Assembly (NCBI GenBank): GCA_019105045.1
Contig: JAHRWT010000033.1
Span: forward strand, 1-43,777
Source of the DNA: Sterolibacterium sp.
Lineage (GTDB): Bacteria > Pseudomonadota > Gammaproteobacteria > Burkholderiales > Rhodocyclaceae
Direction of reading: 5' to 3'
DNA length: 43,777 nucleotides
In this document: positions 19,935 through 32,230 of the stretch, in pieces
Position numbering within the stretch: the first letter of the stretch is position 1
Layout of the letters: each line of letters begins with the position of its first letter
The notes under the pieces: model-generated
The model's input: the letters and a program-made list of their open reading frames with translations, nothing else
Databases searched by the model: none
Told to the model about the DNA's origin: nothing
Made by a program: the position numbers and the translations under genes

Positions 19935-20594
19935 TCAATCCGTGGCTTCGGCATCACCATCCTGGGCAAAAAGATGCCGTTGCAATGCCACAATCATGCC
20001 GGCCGTGGCGCCCCAGATGAAGTAATGCTTCCAGGGCATGGCGTAATACGGGCGGGAAACACCCTTGTACTCTATGTTGTGCTGCTGGTAGTTGCCCGGA
20101 TTCATCAGAAACTCGAACGGCACTTCAAAGACCTCGGCCACCTCGAAATCATCCAGTTTCAGGTTCAGGGGAGGCGTAACCAGGGCAATCACCGGGGTGA
20201 TACTGAAGCCGGTGGCCGTGCTGTATTCCGGCAATTCACCAAGAATCTCGACCTGCGCCGGATGGAGTCCGACTTCTTCCTGCGCCTCACGCAGCGCAGT
20301 TGCCCGAGCATTGACATCCCCCTGCTCGCAGCGCCCGCCCGGAAAGCTGATCTGTCCGGCATGATCACGCAAATGTTGGGTACGCTGGGTCAGCAGCAAC
20401 GTCACCCCGGTGTTGCGCACAACCAATGGAATCAGGACGGCGGCAGGCGTGGGCGCTTGTGGTGGCAGATCGAACAGGCTGCGTTCGAAACCCTGCACCT
20501 GCCTGGCAGGACTGTTGTCAGGCAGCGGTTGCGCCAGGCGCTCGCGCAGCCAGGCAGCCGTGATCGGTGGCAGAGCCTCGGGTTCGGTATTCAT
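19935..20594 (-). CDS. Nudix CoA pyrophosphatase (NudL-like)
   Basis: A 219-residue Nudix hydrolase. Just before the Nudix box it has the CoA-pyrophosphatase signature LLLTQRTQHLRDHAGQISF leading into PGGR, followed by REAQEEVGL. This motif combination is typical of NudL/YeaB enzymes, which cut CoA and its derivatives to phosphopantetheine and 3',5'-ADP. The start ATG at 20594 follows GGGGGA at good spacing. The gap of 123 bases to the CobD/CbiB-like gene is unremarkable apart from short GGATG/GACGGTG repeats near 19850-19890. Confidence 0.9.
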   Translation of the reverse strand: MNTEPEALPPITAAWLRERLAQPLPDNSPARQVQGFERSLFDLPPQAPTPAAVLIPLVVRNTGVTLLLTQRTQHLRDHAGQISFPGGRCEQGDVNARATALREAQEEVGLHPAQVEILGELPEYSTATGFSITPVIALVTPPLNLKLDDFEVAEVFEVPFEFLMNPGNYQQHNIEYKGVSRPYYAMPWKHYFIWGATAGMIVALQRHLFAQDGDAEATD

Positions 20595-20678
20595 CAGTCC
20601 CCCATGTCACCTGATGATCGCCACAAGTGATCCATCTGGTGAGACAAGCAAGACCGGCCTGTCATCACCGGTTGCATG

Positions 20679-21173
20679 TCAATCGCGGAAGTTGCCGTAT
20701 CTGACCGGAAAATCGGTAATGCTCTTGGTCACCAGAGCAATGGCTGCCTGCAAGTCATCCCGCTTGGCGCCGGAGACGCGTACCGCATCTCCCTGGATGC
20801 TGGCCTGCACCTTGAGCTTGGATTCCTTGAGCATCTTGACGATTTTTTTTGCCAACTCGGTTTCGATACCGATCTTGATCTTCAGTTCCTGCTTGACCTT
20901 GTTGCCGGAAATCTTCTGCACGGTCTGGTGATCAAGCCGTTTGACGCTTTCCTTTTCTTTCTTTTCCATGGCCGGAAAAAGAATGTCCTTGATCTGGTCG
21001 AGCTGAAATTCGGAATCACCAAACAGCGTGATCAGCTTGTCCTTTTCGTTGAGTTCGACCTTGGCAGAGGTACCCTTGAAATCATAGCGGGCATCAATCT
21101 GCCGGCTGGCCACGTCAACCGCGTTCTTCAGGGCGACCATATCGGCTTCGGAAGAAAAATCAAATGACGGCAT
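20679..21173 (-). CDS. yajQ: YajQ-family cyclic-di-GMP/nucleotide-binding protein
   Basis: A 164-residue YajQ (DUF520) protein starting MPSFDFSSEADMVALKNAVD and ending VRYGNFRD, both hallmarks of the family. Members bind cyclic di-GMP or other nucleotides and affect gene expression and virulence in Xanthomonas and Pseudomonas; the role here is unknown. The strong Shine-Dalgarno AAGGGAGG, six bases before the ATG, overlaps the end of ppnP, so the genes form one transcript. Confidence 0.95.
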   Translation of the reverse strand: MPSFDFSSEADMVALKNAVDVASRQIDARYDFKGTSAKVELNEKDKLITLFGDSEFQLDQIKDILFPAMEKKEKESVKRLDHQTVQKISGNKVKQELKIKIGIETELAKKIVKMLKESKLKVQASIQGDAVRVSGAKRDDLQAAIALVTKSITDFPVRYGNFRD

Positions 21174-21185
21174 GACAGCCTCCCT

Positions 21186-21506
21186 TCAGGCGAAGTGACA
21201 GACGTAGTGGCAGGGTTCGGCGGCCTCGGCCTCGATCTCGAACGCCGAATTCTCCGGCACGCTGAATGACTGTCCTGCCGCATACGTCTGCCATTCGTGT
21301 TCGCCCTTGCGGCGCACACGGCAGCTGCCGGCTACGCATTCCATGATTTCTGCGGCAGCCGTGTTGAAGTTGAGCACGCTACCGGGCAGGATCACGCCAA
21401 CAGTTTTTTTCGTGCCATCGGCAAACTGCAGGCTGTAACTGATGCAACGGCCATCGAAATACACATTGGCCTGCTTGGTGATGCTGACATTTTCAAATTG
21501 CGGCAT
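21186..21506 (-). CDS. ppnP: Pyrimidine/purine nucleoside phosphorylase (cupin, DUF1255)
   Basis: A small cupin-fold protein of 106 residues matching PpnP/Yai[22 protein letters not shown], the VGVILPGSV strand and the [10 protein letters not shown] strand. PpnP cleaves several ribonucleosides phosphorolytically. It is slightly longer than the E. coli protein (94 residues), mainly by a C-terminal [13 protein letters not shown]. The gene starts two bases after the DUF2788 stop and ends 12 bases before yajQ. Confidence 0.93.
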   Translation of the reverse strand: MPQFENVSITKQANVYFDGRCISYSLQFADGTKKTVGVILPGSVLNFNTAAAEIMECVAGSCRVRRKGEHEWQTYAAGQSFSVPENSAFEIEAEAAEPCHYVCHFA

Positions 21507-21508
21507 GA

Positions 21509-21718
21509 TCAGATACCCCAGATTTTTTCAATGATGACCTTGACGATGAAGCCGAGCATACCAAAGGCCAGAACAAAGAAGAGAACGAAGGTTCCGCGCT
21601 TGCCCGCCTTGGACTTGTAAGCCAGTTCGCCGATGATGAACAGCATGAACAGCATGAAGGCCGCCACACCCCAGGTGGAAAAGAATTCGGCAAATTGTTC
21701 TTCGCTGATGTTCATCAT
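21509..21718 (-). CDS. DUF2788 small membrane protein
   Basis: A 69-residue protein with two hydrophobic helices (about 17-32 and 43-63) separated by a basic loop, [11 protein letters not shown], the conserved core of DUF2788. The function is unknown. Two adjacent ATGs (21718 and 21715) are possible starts. It lies 30 bases after argG and two bases before ppnP. Confidence 0.85.
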   Translation of the reverse strand: MMNISEEQFAEFFSTWGVAAFMLFMLFIIGELAYKSKAGKRGTFVLFFVLAFGMLGFIVKVIIEKIWGI

Positions 21719-21748
21719 CCAGACCCGCAGGCAGGGTTCTGTCGGGAT

Positions 21749-22981
21749 TTATTTGTTGCGGCGGGCATCAAGATTGGCGGCGATGCGCAGACGCAAGGCG
21801 TTGAGTTTGATGAAGCCGCCGGCATCCTTCTGGTCATAGGCCCCCGCATCATCCTCGAAGGTGGCGATGGTCGGATCAAACAGCGAATGACTCTTCGAAT
21901 CACGGCCAGCGACAATGACATTGCCCTTGTAGAGCTTCACTCGCACATTGCCATTGACCACTTGCTGGGTATGGTCGATCAGCGCCTGCAAGGCCTGCCG
22001 CTCGGGCGCCCACCAGTAGCCGTTGTAGACCAGACTGGCATAGCGTGGCATCAGGTCGTCCTTAAGATGGGCAACTTCGCGATCCAGCGTGATCGACTCG
22101 ATGGCACGGTGTGCCTTGAGCAGTATCGTGCCTCCCGGGGTTTCATAGCAGCCGCGCGATTTCATGCCGACATAGCGGTTTTCGACCAGATCAAGACGGC
22201 CGATACCATGCTTGCCGCCCAGCTGATTCAACGTGGCGAGCAAGGCATGAGCTTTCATGCGCTGGCCGTTGATGGCGACGAGATCACCGCGTTCGAATTC
22301 CAGATCGACATATTCGGCCGCATCGGGGGCCTGCTCGGGCGAGACAGTCCAGCGCCACATTTCCTCCTCGGCTTCGGCAGCCGGGTCTTCGAGGTGCCGG
22401 CCTTCATAGCTGATATGCAGCAGATTGGCATCCATCGAATAAGGCGAGCCGCCCTGTTTGTGCTTCATCTCGACCGGAATGCCGTGCTGCTCGGCATAGG
22501 CCAGCAGCTTCTCGCGTGAGAGCAGATCCCATTCACGCCACGGCGCGATGATCTTGATGCCGGGCTTGAGCGCATAGGCACCCAGTTCGAAGCGAACCTG
22601 GTCATTGCCTTTGCCGGTGGCGCCGTGGGCAATGGCATCCGCCCCGGTCTGATTCACGATTTCGATGAGGCGCTTGGCAATCAGCGGACGGGCAATCGAC
22701 GTGCCGAGCAGGTACTCGCCTTCGTAAATGGTGTTGCAGCGAAACATCGGAAAGACGAAATCGCGGACAAACTCTTCGCGCAGATCATCGATGAAGATGT
22801 TGTCGGGCTTGATGCCGAATTTCAATGCCTTGGTGCGCGCCGGCTCCAGCTCTTCACCCTGGCCAAGATCGGCGGTAAACGTGACGACCTCACATTGATA
22901 AGTATCCTGCAACCATTTCAGAATGACCGAGGTATCGAGGCCGCCTGAATAGGCAAGCACGACTTTCTTGACGTTGCTCAT
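21749..22981 (-). CDS. argG: Argininosuccinate synthase
   Basis: ArgG joins citrulline and aspartate with ATP to argininosuccinate, releasing AMP and PPi. The ATG at 22981 gives 410 residues starting [20 protein letters not shown], which contains the PP-loop SGGLDTS. The start is supported by GGAG seven bases upstream; a 16-codon extension is rejected. [16 protein letters not shown] and the C-terminal [24 protein letters not shown] segment fit the family. It is the third gene of argD-argF-argG, 72 bases after argF. Confidence 0.98.
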   Translation of the reverse strand: MSNVKKVVLAYSGGLDTSVILKWLQDTYQCEVVTFTADLGQGEELEPARTKALKFGIKPDNIFIDDLREEFVRDFVFPMFRCNTIYEGEYLLGTSIARPLIAKRLIEIVNQTGADAIAHGATGKGNDQVRFELGAYALKPGIKIIAPWREWDLLSREKLLAYAEQHGIPVEMKHKQGGSPYSMDANLLHISYEGRHLEDPAAEAEEEMWRWTVSPEQAPDAAEYVDLEFERGDLVAINGQRMKAHALLATLNQLGGKHGIGRLDLVENRYVGMKSRGCYETPGGTILLKAHRAIESITLDREVAHLKDDLMPRYASLVYNGYWWAPERQALQALIDHTQQVVNGNVRVKLYKGNVIVAGRDSKSHSLFDPTIATFEDDAGAYDQKDAGGFIKLNALRLRIAANLDARRNK

Positions 22982-23053
22982 GGGTTGACTCCGGTTGAAA
23001 GCTGGGGGGGTGAGACAGGGGGCGCACACGATTGGCGCCGCATGTCGGTTGCA

Positions 23054-23977
23054 TCACGAATCAATCTTGCCGAGGAGCAGAAACTCCATCAGCGCTTTTT
23101 GTACATGCAGACGGTTTTCGGCCTCGTCCCAGACCACACTTTGCGGGCCGTCAATCACTTCGCCGGCCACCTCCTCGCCACGGTGCGCTGGCAAACAGTG
23201 CATGAACAGGGCATCAGGCTTGGCCTGACGCATCATGTCGGCGTCGACCTGCCAATCCTCAAAGTCGCGCAGACGCTCTTCGTTCTCGGCCTCGAAGCCC
23301 ATGCTGGTCCATACATCGGTGGTCACCAGATCGGCGCCGCGGGCGGCTTCCAGTGGATCGGCGAATTCCTCGTAATGGTCGGTACCGTACAGTCCGGCAC
23401 GTTCGGGCTCGACCTCATAGCCCGGTGGCGTCGATACATGCACGTTGAAACCGAACACTTCGGCCGCTTGCAGCCAGGTGTTGCAGACGTTGTTCGAATC
23501 ACCGATCCAGGCCACGGTCTTGCCGGCGATCGAACCACGCTGCTCGATGAAGGTGTAGATATCGGCAAGGATCTGGCAGGGATGATATTCGTTGGTCAGA
23601 CCATTGATGACCGGCACCCGCGAATTGGCGGCAAAACGCTCGATGATGTCCTGCTCGAAAGTGCGGATCATCACCAGATCGCTCATGCGCGAGATCACCT
23701 GGGCCGCATCCTCGACCGGCTCGCCGCGTCCAAGCTGCGAGTCGCGCGTGTTCAGATAGATCGCGCTACCACCCAGCTGCTGTATGCCGGCTTCGAAAGA
23801 CAGCCGCGTGCGCGTGCTGGCCTTTTCGAAAATCATCACCAGTGTGCGATCAGTCAGCGGCCAGTATTGCTGGTAGTTCTTGAACTGCTGTTTGATGACG
23901 CGGGTACGCTGAAACAGATAATCGTGCTCGGCACGCGTGAAATCCTTGAACTGCAGGAAATGTCTGACCGGAATCAT
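23054..23977 (-). CDS. argF: Ornithine carbamoyltransferase
   Basis: ArgF transfers the carbamoyl group to ornithine to make citrulline. The 307-residue protein has the carbamoyl-phosphate motif STRTR, the HPCQILAD motif and the ornithine-binding HCLPAHRGEEV loop. The ATG at 23977 (MIPVRHFLQFKDF) fits the family; an in-frame GTG three codons upstream overlaps the AGGTGAGGA ribosome binding site and is less likely. It lies between argD (52 bases upstream) and argG. Confidence 0.98.
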   Translation of the reverse strand: MIPVRHFLQFKDFTRAEHDYLFQRTRVIKQQFKNYQQYWPLTDRTLVMIFEKASTRTRLSFEAGIQQLGGSAIYLNTRDSQLGRGEPVEDAAQVISRMSDLVMIRTFEQDIIERFAANSRVPVINGLTNEYHPCQILADIYTFIEQRGSIAGKTVAWIGDSNNVCNTWLQAAEVFGFNVHVSTPPGYEVEPERAGLYGTDHYEEFADPLEAARGADLVTTDVWTSMGFEAENEERLRDFEDWQVDADMMRQAKPDALFMHCLPAHRGEEVAGEVIDGPQSVVWDEAENRLHVQKALMEFLLLGKIDS

Positions 23978-24029
23978 CTTCCTCACCTGTTTGATTGCCT
24001 GGCCGCGCTGGCTCCGTCCCGTGTTCAGG

Positions 24030-25208
24030 TCAGGCGCTGGTCGCCAGAAAGTCGCGGATCAGCCGGGACAGCGTACTCACCAGTTCGGCCGCCTCGGCAT
24101 CGCTGAAGATCAGGGGCGGCAGCAGGCGCACCACCTTGTCGGCGGTGACGTTGATCAAAAGGCCAGCGTCCAGCGCCTGCCGCACCAGCTCGCCGCAATT
24201 GCGCTCCAGCTCGATGCCGATCATCAGGCCGCTGCCACGGATATCCACCACACCGGCAACACCGTCCAGAGCTGCCGCAAGACCGTTGCGGATCTGCTCG
24301 CCGAGTGTCTGCGCCCGTGCCAGCAGACCTTCCTGCTCGATCACCTCCAGCGTGGTCAGCGCCGCAACACAGGCCAGCGGATTGCCACCAAATGTCGAAC
24401 CATGGTTGCCGGGACCAAATACCCCCGCCGCCTTGCCAGCCGCCAGGCAGGCACCGATCGGCACGCCCGAACCCAGCCCCTTGGCCAGCGTCATCACATC
24501 CGGCAGGATGCCGGCATGTTGATGTGCAAACCAGCGGCCCGTCCGCCCCATGCCGCATTGCACTTCGTCGAGCATCAACAGCCAGTCGTTGGCCGTGCAG
24601 ATCTGCCGCAGTCCTTGCAGATAATCGACATGCGCCTGACGCACGCCGCCCTCACCCTGGACAGGCTCCAGCAGCACGGCCACCACATTGACATTGTTGC
24701 GGGCAACCGCTTCCAGCGCGCTCAGATCATCATAAGGCACGCGGATGAAGCCGCTGACCAGCGGCTCGAAACCTGCCTGCACCTTGCGGTTGCCAGTGGC
24801 CGACAGCGTCGCCAGGGTGCGCCCGTGGAAAGCCTTTTCCATGACGACGATCACCGGCTGCTCGATGCCTTTGCCATGCCCGAAAAGACGCGCCAGCTTG
24901 ATTGCCGCTTCATTGGCTTCGCAGCCCGAGTTGCAGAAGAATACTTCCTCCATCCCCGAAAGGACTGCCAGGCGATCGGCCAACCGCGCCTGCTCGGGCA
25001 CACGATACAGATTGGAGGTATGGATCAGCCGCCCCACTTGTTCGGCCAGCGCCTGGCACAGACGCGGATGGCCATGCCCCAGGGTATTGACGGCAATGCC
25101 GGACAGCGCGTCCAGATAGCTACGCCCCTGCTCATCAAAGATGCGCGCGCCTTCACCGTGGGTGAAAGCCACTGACTGGCGGGCGTAAACATTCATCAAA
25201 TGCGTCAT
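24030..25208 (-). CDS. argD: Acetylornithine aminotransferase
   Basis: A class III PLP aminotransferase of 392 residues. MNVYARQSVAFTHGEGARIFD at the start, NSGCEANEAAIKLAR, the LMLDEVQCGMGRTG motif with the PLP-binding aspartate, and the Schiff-base lysine in TLAKGLGSG identify ArgD. It may also act as N-succinyldiaminopimelate aminotransferase, as ArgD does in E. coli. It is the first gene of the arginine run. I saw no ARG box or clear promoter in the 230 bases upstream. Confidence 0.96.
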   Translation of the reverse strand: MTHLMNVYARQSVAFTHGEGARIFDEQGRSYLDALSGIAVNTLGHGHPRLCQALAEQVGRLIHTSNLYRVPEQARLADRLAVLSGMEEVFFCNSGCEANEAAIKLARLFGHGKGIEQPVIVVMEKAFHGRTLATLSATGNRKVQAGFEPLVSGFIRVPYDDLSALEAVARNNVNVVAVLLEPVQGEGGVRQAHVDYLQGLRQICTANDWLLMLDEVQCGMGRTGRWFAHQHAGILPDVMTLAKGLGSGVPIGACLAAGKAAGVFGPGNHGSTFGGNPLACVAALTTLEVIEQEGLLARAQTLGEQIRNGLAAALDGVAGVVDIRGSGLMIGIELERNCGELVRQALDAGLLINVTADKVVRLLPPLIFSDAEAAELVSTLSRLIRDFLATSA

Positions 25209-25274
25209 GGCGAGCTGCTCCGTGCGATGGTCGGAAGTGCAACGAAGATGCAGAAACTACGTCATCAAACAGCG

Positions 25275-25294
25275 ACGGCGGCTTTCGCCGCCGT
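25275..25294 (-). terminator. GC-rich hairpin downstream of rpsT, possible terminator
   Basis: ACGGCGGC and GCCGCCGT form a perfect 8-base stem with a TTTC loop, 145 bases beyond the rpsT stop and about 65 bases before argD. No strong U-tract follows on either strand (GCTGTTTG on the minus), so it may be a weak terminator or a processing site. Confidence 0.45.
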
Positions 25295-25438
25295 GCATGA
25301 CAGAAACCAGCCGACCCGGGTCGGGATCAATCGGCGGCCGCAGGCAACCAGACGATCAATCAACCAGCGGAACCGACTCCGGCGCGGCCCTGCCGAAAAC
25401 AGCAGGAAACCAGCGACCGTGCCAAAAACCAGCAGGCC

Positions 25439-25699
25439 TCAGAGAGCCTTGATGGCAGCCGACAGGCGGCTTTTGTGGCGAGCAGCCTTGTTCTTGTGAA
25501 TGATTTTCTTGTCAGCGATGCTGTCAATGGTGCTCATCGAGGTATTGAAGACGGACTGGGCAGCGGTCTTGTCGCCTGCCAGGATGGCCTTCTTGACCTT
25601 CTTGATTGCGGTACGCAACTCCGAGCGCAGGCTCATGTTGTGTACACGCTGTTTGTCTGCCTGACGTGCGCGCTTGCGCGCTTGTGCGCTATTTGCCAT
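25439..25699 (-). CDS. rpsT: 30S ribosomal protein S20
   Basis: An 86-residue, strongly basic protein starting [21 protein letters not shown], with [13 protein letters not shown] and ending [21 protein letters not shown]. This is canonical S20, which binds 16S rRNA early in 30S assembly. It has its own good sigma70 promoter upstream and is divergent from murJ, a common arrangement in Betaproteobacteria. Confidence 0.99.
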   Translation of the reverse strand: MANSAQARKRARQADKQRVHNMSLRSELRTAIKKVKKAILAGDKTAAQSVFNTSMSTIDSIADKKIIHKNKAARHKSRLSAAIKAL

Positions 25700-25734
25700 G
25701 AATTAGGTTCCAGCAGTTACAGGGAAAGGGGCGG

Positions 25735-25763
25735 ATTATAAAAGGATTTCTCCGTACATTCAA
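25735..25763 (-). promoter_or_regulatory. Sigma70 promoter of rpsT
   Basis: On the minus strand, TTGAAT (25763-25758) and a perfect TATAAT (25740-25735) are separated by exactly 17 bases. Transcription would start near 25728, giving a leader of about 28 bases before the rpsT ATG. This is the best promoter match I found in the window. Confidence 0.85.
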
Positions 25764-25851
25764 GCGCATTGCAAACCATTGAAAAGCGTCTTGCCGTATA
25801 GTCACGGGATTTCAAGACACGCCGGGCCTGCCGGCTCTTTCCAGCAACATC

Positions 25852-27396
25852 ATGAATCTGCTCAGAGCGCTGGCCACTGTCAGTGGCATGACCCTGCTGT
25901 CGCGCGTCCTCGGTTTTGTCCGCGATGCCGTCATCGCCCACATCTTTGGCGCCAGCATGGCCAACGATGCCTTTGTCGTCGCTTTCCGCCTGCCCAATCT
26001 GCTGCGCCGCCTGTTTGCCGAAGGCGCTTTTTCGCAGGCCTTCGTCCCCATCCTGGCCGAATACAAGAACCGACAAGGACCGCAGGCGACCAGACTTCTG
26101 GTTGACCATGTCGCCAGCCTGCTGTTTCTCGTCCTGCTGGGTGTCAGTCTGCTGGGGATGCTCCTGACACCCTGGCTGATCTATCTGACCGCACCGGGCT
26201 TTGCTGCCGATACCGAAAAATTCGCACTGACCGTTTCCCTGACGCGCATCACCTTCCCCTACATCCTGTTCATGTCGCTGGTTGCCCTGGCCGCCGGCGT
26301 GCTCAATACCTGGAGTCGCTTCGCCCTGCCTGCCTTCACGCCCGTGCTGCTGAATCTTTCCTTCATCGGCATGGCGCTGTTCGCCGCGCCGTACTTCGAT
26401 CCACCCGTCATGGCGCTGGCCTGGGCCGTGGTGCTGGGTGGCCTGCTGCAATTGTCGATCCAGCTGCCGGCACTGGCAAAAATCGGCATGTTGCCGCGCT
26501 TTTCCTTCAGTCTGCGCGATGCTGGTGTCAACCGCATACTCAAACTGATGGCACCGGCCGTCCTGGGTGTCTCGGTAGCCCAGATCAGCCTGCTGATCAA
26601 TACGGTATTCGCCTCCTTCCTGCCGGTCGGCAGCGTTTCCTGGCTGTACTACGCCGACCGCCTGATGGAGTTTCCGGCCGGTCTGCTGGGTGCTGCCCTG
26701 GGCACCATCCTGCTGCCCAGTCTGGCCAAGTGTCATGCGGATGCTCGCCAGGAAGAATTCTCCATCCTGCTTGACTGGGGGCTGCGTCTGACCCTGTTAC
26801 TGACGCTGCCCGCCGCGCTGGCCATGGCCCTGCTCGGCGTACCGCTGCTGTCCACCCTGTTCCAGCATGGCGCCTTTGCTGCTGCAGACGTCTTGCAAAC
26901 CCGCAACGCTCTGCTCGCCTATTGTCTGGGCCTGACCGGCCTGATCCTGGTCAAGGTGCTGGCACCCGGCTTCTATGCTCGCCAGAACATCCGCACGCCA
27001 GTAAAGATCGCCATCATTTCACTGACAGTCACCCAGTTGCTGAACCTGCTGTTCATTTTTGTGCTGGACATGGGCCATCCCGGACTGGCGCTGTCGATCA
27101 GTCTGGCTTCCGCACTCAATGCGTGGCTGCTCTACCGTGGTCTGCGCAAGGCCGGCAGTTATCAGCCGCAGGCGGACTGGGCGATATTCTGCAGCAAGTT
27201 GTTGCTGGCGCTGGCCGTCATGGGTGGCGCGCTCTGGCTGGGCGTCGGCAAGGAAAGCGACTGGCTGCAAATGGCCGTACCGCAGAAAATTTCTTGGCTG
27301 GCAGGGCTGTGCCTGGGAGGTGCGGCCTGTTATTTCGCCACGCTGGCCCTGCTCGGTTTTCGCCTGGGCGATTTCAGACGCCGCAGCATGAACTGA
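25852..27396 (+). CDS. murJ: Lipid II flippase MurJ (MviN)
   Basis: A 514-residue polytopic membrane protein with about 14 hydrophobic helices. The family start [29 protein letters not shown] is clear, followed by [34 protein letters not shown]. MurJ flips lipid II across the inner membrane for peptidoglycan synthesis. The gene is divergent from rpsT with 152 bases between them, and convergent with a small membrane-protein gene. The ribosome binding site is poor. Confidence 0.97.
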   Translation: MNLLRALATVSGMTLLSRVLGFVRDAVIAHIFGASMANDAFVVAFRLPNLLRRLFAEGAFSQAFVPILAEYKNRQGPQATRLLVDHVASLLFLVLLGVSLLGMLLTPWLIYLTAPGFAADTEKFALTVSLTRITFPYILFMSLVALAAGVLNTWSRFALPAFTPVLLNLSFIGMALFAAPYFDPPVMALAWAVVLGGLLQLSIQLPALAKIGMLPRFSFSLRDAGVNRILKLMAPAVLGVSVAQISLLINTVFASFLPVGSVSWLYYADRLMEFPAGLLGAALGTILLPSLAKCHADARQEEFSILLDWGLRLTLLLTLPAALAMALLGVPLLSTLFQHGAFAAADVLQTRNALLAYCLGLTGLILVKVLAPGFYARQNIRTPVKIAIISLTVTQLLNLLFIFVLDMGHPGLALSISLASALNAWLLYRGLRKAGSYQPQADWAIFCSKLLLALAVMGGALWLGVGKESDWLQMAVPQKISWLAGLCLGGAACYFATLALLGFRLGDFRRRSMN

Positions 27397-27425
27397 GCGC
27401 CTGGCGACAGGTCAGCCTTGAAAAC

Positions 27426-27665
27426 TCAAGATTCGGGCGCATCCCAGGGCTGCAACTCGTACATGGGTGGCTTGCTGATGTAATGCAGCACAAAGGCCAC
27501 GCTGGCAAAAAACAGCGTGGCCGAAATGGCGCTGCCAGTCCACACGTGCATCATGCCTTTGCTCAGGTAAAACCAGGCACATACGCCTGCGCTGATGAAC
27601 ATGCAAACCAGACTGGCTATCGAAAAACCGAAAGCAATCTTGCGGCCAAAGGAACGTGTCGTCAT
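27426..27665 (-). CDS. Small two-helix membrane protein of unknown function
   Basis: The ATG at 27665 gives 79 residues starting MTTRSFGRKIAFGF. Two hydrophobic segments (about 10-30 and 40-60) are joined by a short LSKGMMHVWTGS linker, followed by a polar tail KPPMYELQPWDAPES. I do not recognise a family. The frame is open for another 52 codons upstream, but that stretch looks non-coding and includes low-complexity sequence. It lies between murJ (convergent) and hppA, beyond the hppA terminator, so it probably has its own promoter. Confidence 0.55.
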   Translation of the reverse strand: MTTRSFGRKIAFGFSIASLVCMFISAGVCAWFYLSKGMMHVWTGSAISATLFFASVAFVLHYISKPPMYELQPWDAPES

Positions 27666-27833
27666 GGCGTCGTGATCCGGCAAATGACTGCCGACAAGTG
27701 AAAAGAGAACTCGCGATTGTAGCCCGATTGCCGGGGATGTGCCGCTTGCTTTTGCCGGGAGCCTCATCAGGACACTGCGCGGCAGATAGTCAGACAAGTG
27801 GTGCAAGTCTTCCCGGAGCAATTCGCACCAAGC

Positions 27834-27860
27834 AAAAAGGCAGCCCGCAGGCTGCCTTTT
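27834..27860. terminator. Bidirectional intrinsic terminator downstream of hppA
   Basis: AAAAAGGCAGCC and GGCTGCCTTTT form a stem of about 10 bases with a CGCA loop. A-tract and T-tract on the two sides let it work on either strand. It sits about 80 bases after the hppA stop on the minus strand and upstream of the small membrane-protein gene. Confidence 0.85.
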
Positions 27861-27878
27861 CTTGGTACGGGAGATGAT

Positions 27879-27902
27879 CAGACGAACAGACGATCAGACG
27901 AT
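27879..27902. repeat. Octamer tandem repeat, 3 x CAGACGAW
   Basis: Three consecutive 8-base units (CAGACGAA, CAGACGAT, CAGACGAT) lie between the terminator and the hppA 3' end. They are unrelated to the second octamer array 14 bases away. Confidence 0.85.
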
Positions 27903-27916
27903 CACGCCCTCCACCA

Positions 27917-27940
27917 TCACACAATCACACAATCACACAA

Positions 27941-27948
<8 letters not shown>
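27917..27948. repeat. Octamer tandem repeat, 4 x TCACACAA, covering the hppA stop codon
   Basis: Four perfect copies of an 8-base unit (TTGTGTGA on the coding strand) run from inside the last codon of hppA outward. The hppA stop TGA (27943-27941) is the end of the innermost unit. Loss or gain of outer copies would change only the 3' untranslated region. Confidence 0.95.
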
Positions 27949-29998
<2,050 letters not shown>

Positions 29999-30073
29999 TC
30001 ACTTCCTCCTTGAGTAAGAACAGCTGCTACACGGATGTTTACTGCCGATCATTGAACCAGCAGGCACAACGAC

Positions 30074-30115
30074 AAACGGGTTGCCGCAATATACATGACG
30101 CTGGGCAACCCGTTT
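30074..30115 (-). terminator. Long-looped dyad downstream of pfp, possible terminator
   Basis: AAACGGGTTGCC (30074-30085) and GGCAACCCGTTT (30104-30115) form a perfect 12-base stem with an 18-base loop, 27 bases after the pfp stop. On the minus strand it is followed by GTCGTTGTG, a weak U-tract, so termination may be partial. Confidence 0.5.
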
Positions 30116-30141
30116 CATTCTGACCATCATTCCGTTCCTGA

Positions 30142-31401
30142 TTACAGTGCGAAGGGCGGTAGTTTCTTTGCCACCGCCACATTGCGCAATCGCACATACT
30201 GCGGCAGGCCGTTGCGGTAGGGCGGATAATCCTCGCCTTCGATCAGCGGCGCCAGATACCTGCGGGCGGCCGCCGTAATGCCGAAACCATCCGCCGTGAT
30301 GAAATCGGCCGGCATTTTCTTCTCGACATTGGCCACCTGGTGCAGATCGGCTTCGCCAATCTCCCAGCGATAGGGCTGATCGGACAGCCGCACAATGCTG
30401 GTCATCACTGCGTTCCTGCCGGCCAATGCCAGCTCGACGGCAGCCCGCCCCACGGCAATCGCCTGCTCCAGATCGGTGCGTGAGGCAATGTGACGTGCCG
30501 CACGTTGCAGGTAATCCGCCACGGCCCAGTGATATTTGTACCCCAGCCGGTCCTTGATGAGATTGGCCAGCAGTGGGCCGATCCCGCCCAGCTGGGCATG
30601 ACCAAAGGCATCCCGCGCGCCGGTTTCCGCCATCAGCTCACCTTGCGCATTGCGCAAGCCTTCTGACACAGCAATAGCGCAATAGCCATATTGCTCCACG
30701 CAGTGTTTGACCCGTGCCAGAAACGCCGCTTCGTCGAAAGCAACTTCAGGCAGCAGCAGGACATGCGGCGCATCGCCTTCCTGCTCGGCTGCCAGACCGC
30801 AGGCGGCGGCAATCCAGCCGGCGTGGCGGCCCATCACTTCGAGCACGAACACCTTGGTTGAAGTGGCGGCCATGGAGGCCACATCCAGCCCGGCTTCGCG
30901 CATCGATACTGCGACGTATTTGGCCACCGAGCCAAAACCCGGACAGCAATCGGTCAGTGGCAAGTCGTTATCGACGGTCTTCGGCACATGAATGGCCTGA
31001 ATCGGATAACCCAGCGTCGCCGACAGTTGCGATACCTTGAGACAGGTATCGGCCGAATCGCCGCCGCCGTTGTAAAAGAAATAACCGATATCGTGGGCGC
31101 GAAAGACTTCGATCAGCCGCTCGTATTGCGCGCGATGGGTTTCCAGGCTTTTCAGCTTGTAGCGGCAGGAGCCGAATGCACCCGCCGGCGTATGACGCAG
31201 CGCGGCAATGTTTTCCGCCGGCTCCAGTGAAGTGTCGATCAGATCTTCAGTGAGCGCACCGATGATGCCATTACGCCCGGCATAGACCTTGCCGATGCGG
31301 TCCGGATGCTCACGTGCTGCCTCGATCAGAGCGCCCGCCGTGGCGTTGATGACGGCGGTCACCCCACCCGACTGCGCGTAGAAAGCATTGCGTGGTGCCA
31401 T
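30142..31401 (-). CDS. pfp: Pyrophosphate-dependent 6-phosphofructokinase
   Basis: A 419-residue phosphofructokinase. The phosphoryl-donor site reads NGGGDS, placing Asp115 where ATP-dependent enzymes have Gly. With Lys141 in PKTVDND this is the mark of PPi-dependent enzymes; Asp144 is the catalytic base. The reaction, fructose-6-phosphate + PPi to fructose-1,6-bisphosphate + Pi, is reversible, so the enzyme can serve glycolysis or gluconeogenesis. Neighbours hppA (PPi-driven proton pump) and adk (adenylate recycling) point to a pyrophosphate-linked energy module. adk ends 33 bases upstream of its ATG, so co-transcription with adk is likely. Confidence 0.93.
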   Translation of the reverse strand: MAPRNAFYAQSGGVTAVINATAGALIEAAREHPDRIGKVYAGRNGIIGALTEDLIDTSLEPAENIAALRHTPAGAFGSCRYKLKSLETHRAQYERLIEVFRAHDIGYFFYNGGGDSADTCLKVSQLSATLGYPIQAIHVPKTVDNDLPLTDCCPGFGSVAKYVAVSMREAGLDVASMAATSTKVFVLEVMGRHAGWIAAACGLAAEQEGDAPHVLLLPEVAFDEAAFLARVKHCVEQYGYCAIAVSEGLRNAQGELMAETGARDAFGHAQLGGIGPLLANLIKDRLGYKYHWAVADYLQRAARHIASRTDLEQAIAVGRAAVELALAGRNAVMTSIVRLSDQPYRWEIGEADLHQVANVEKKMPADFITADGFGITAAARRYLAPLIEGEDYPPYRNGLPQYVRLRNVAVAKKLPPFAL

Positions 31402-31434
31402 GACGCTCTCCGGCCTGTGCCCTGTGCCCGACCC

Positions 31435-32181
<747 letters not shown>

Positions 32182-32230
32182 TCACCCACTCCGCTCACCT
32201 GTCCGGCCACCTGGCAGGCACGGCGGCAGG

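Noticed and set aside
25717-26736. 339-codon minus-strand frame opposite murJ
   Set aside because: Its product is Gln/Gly/His-rich low complexity and it lies fully antisense to MurJ, whose motifs are clear.
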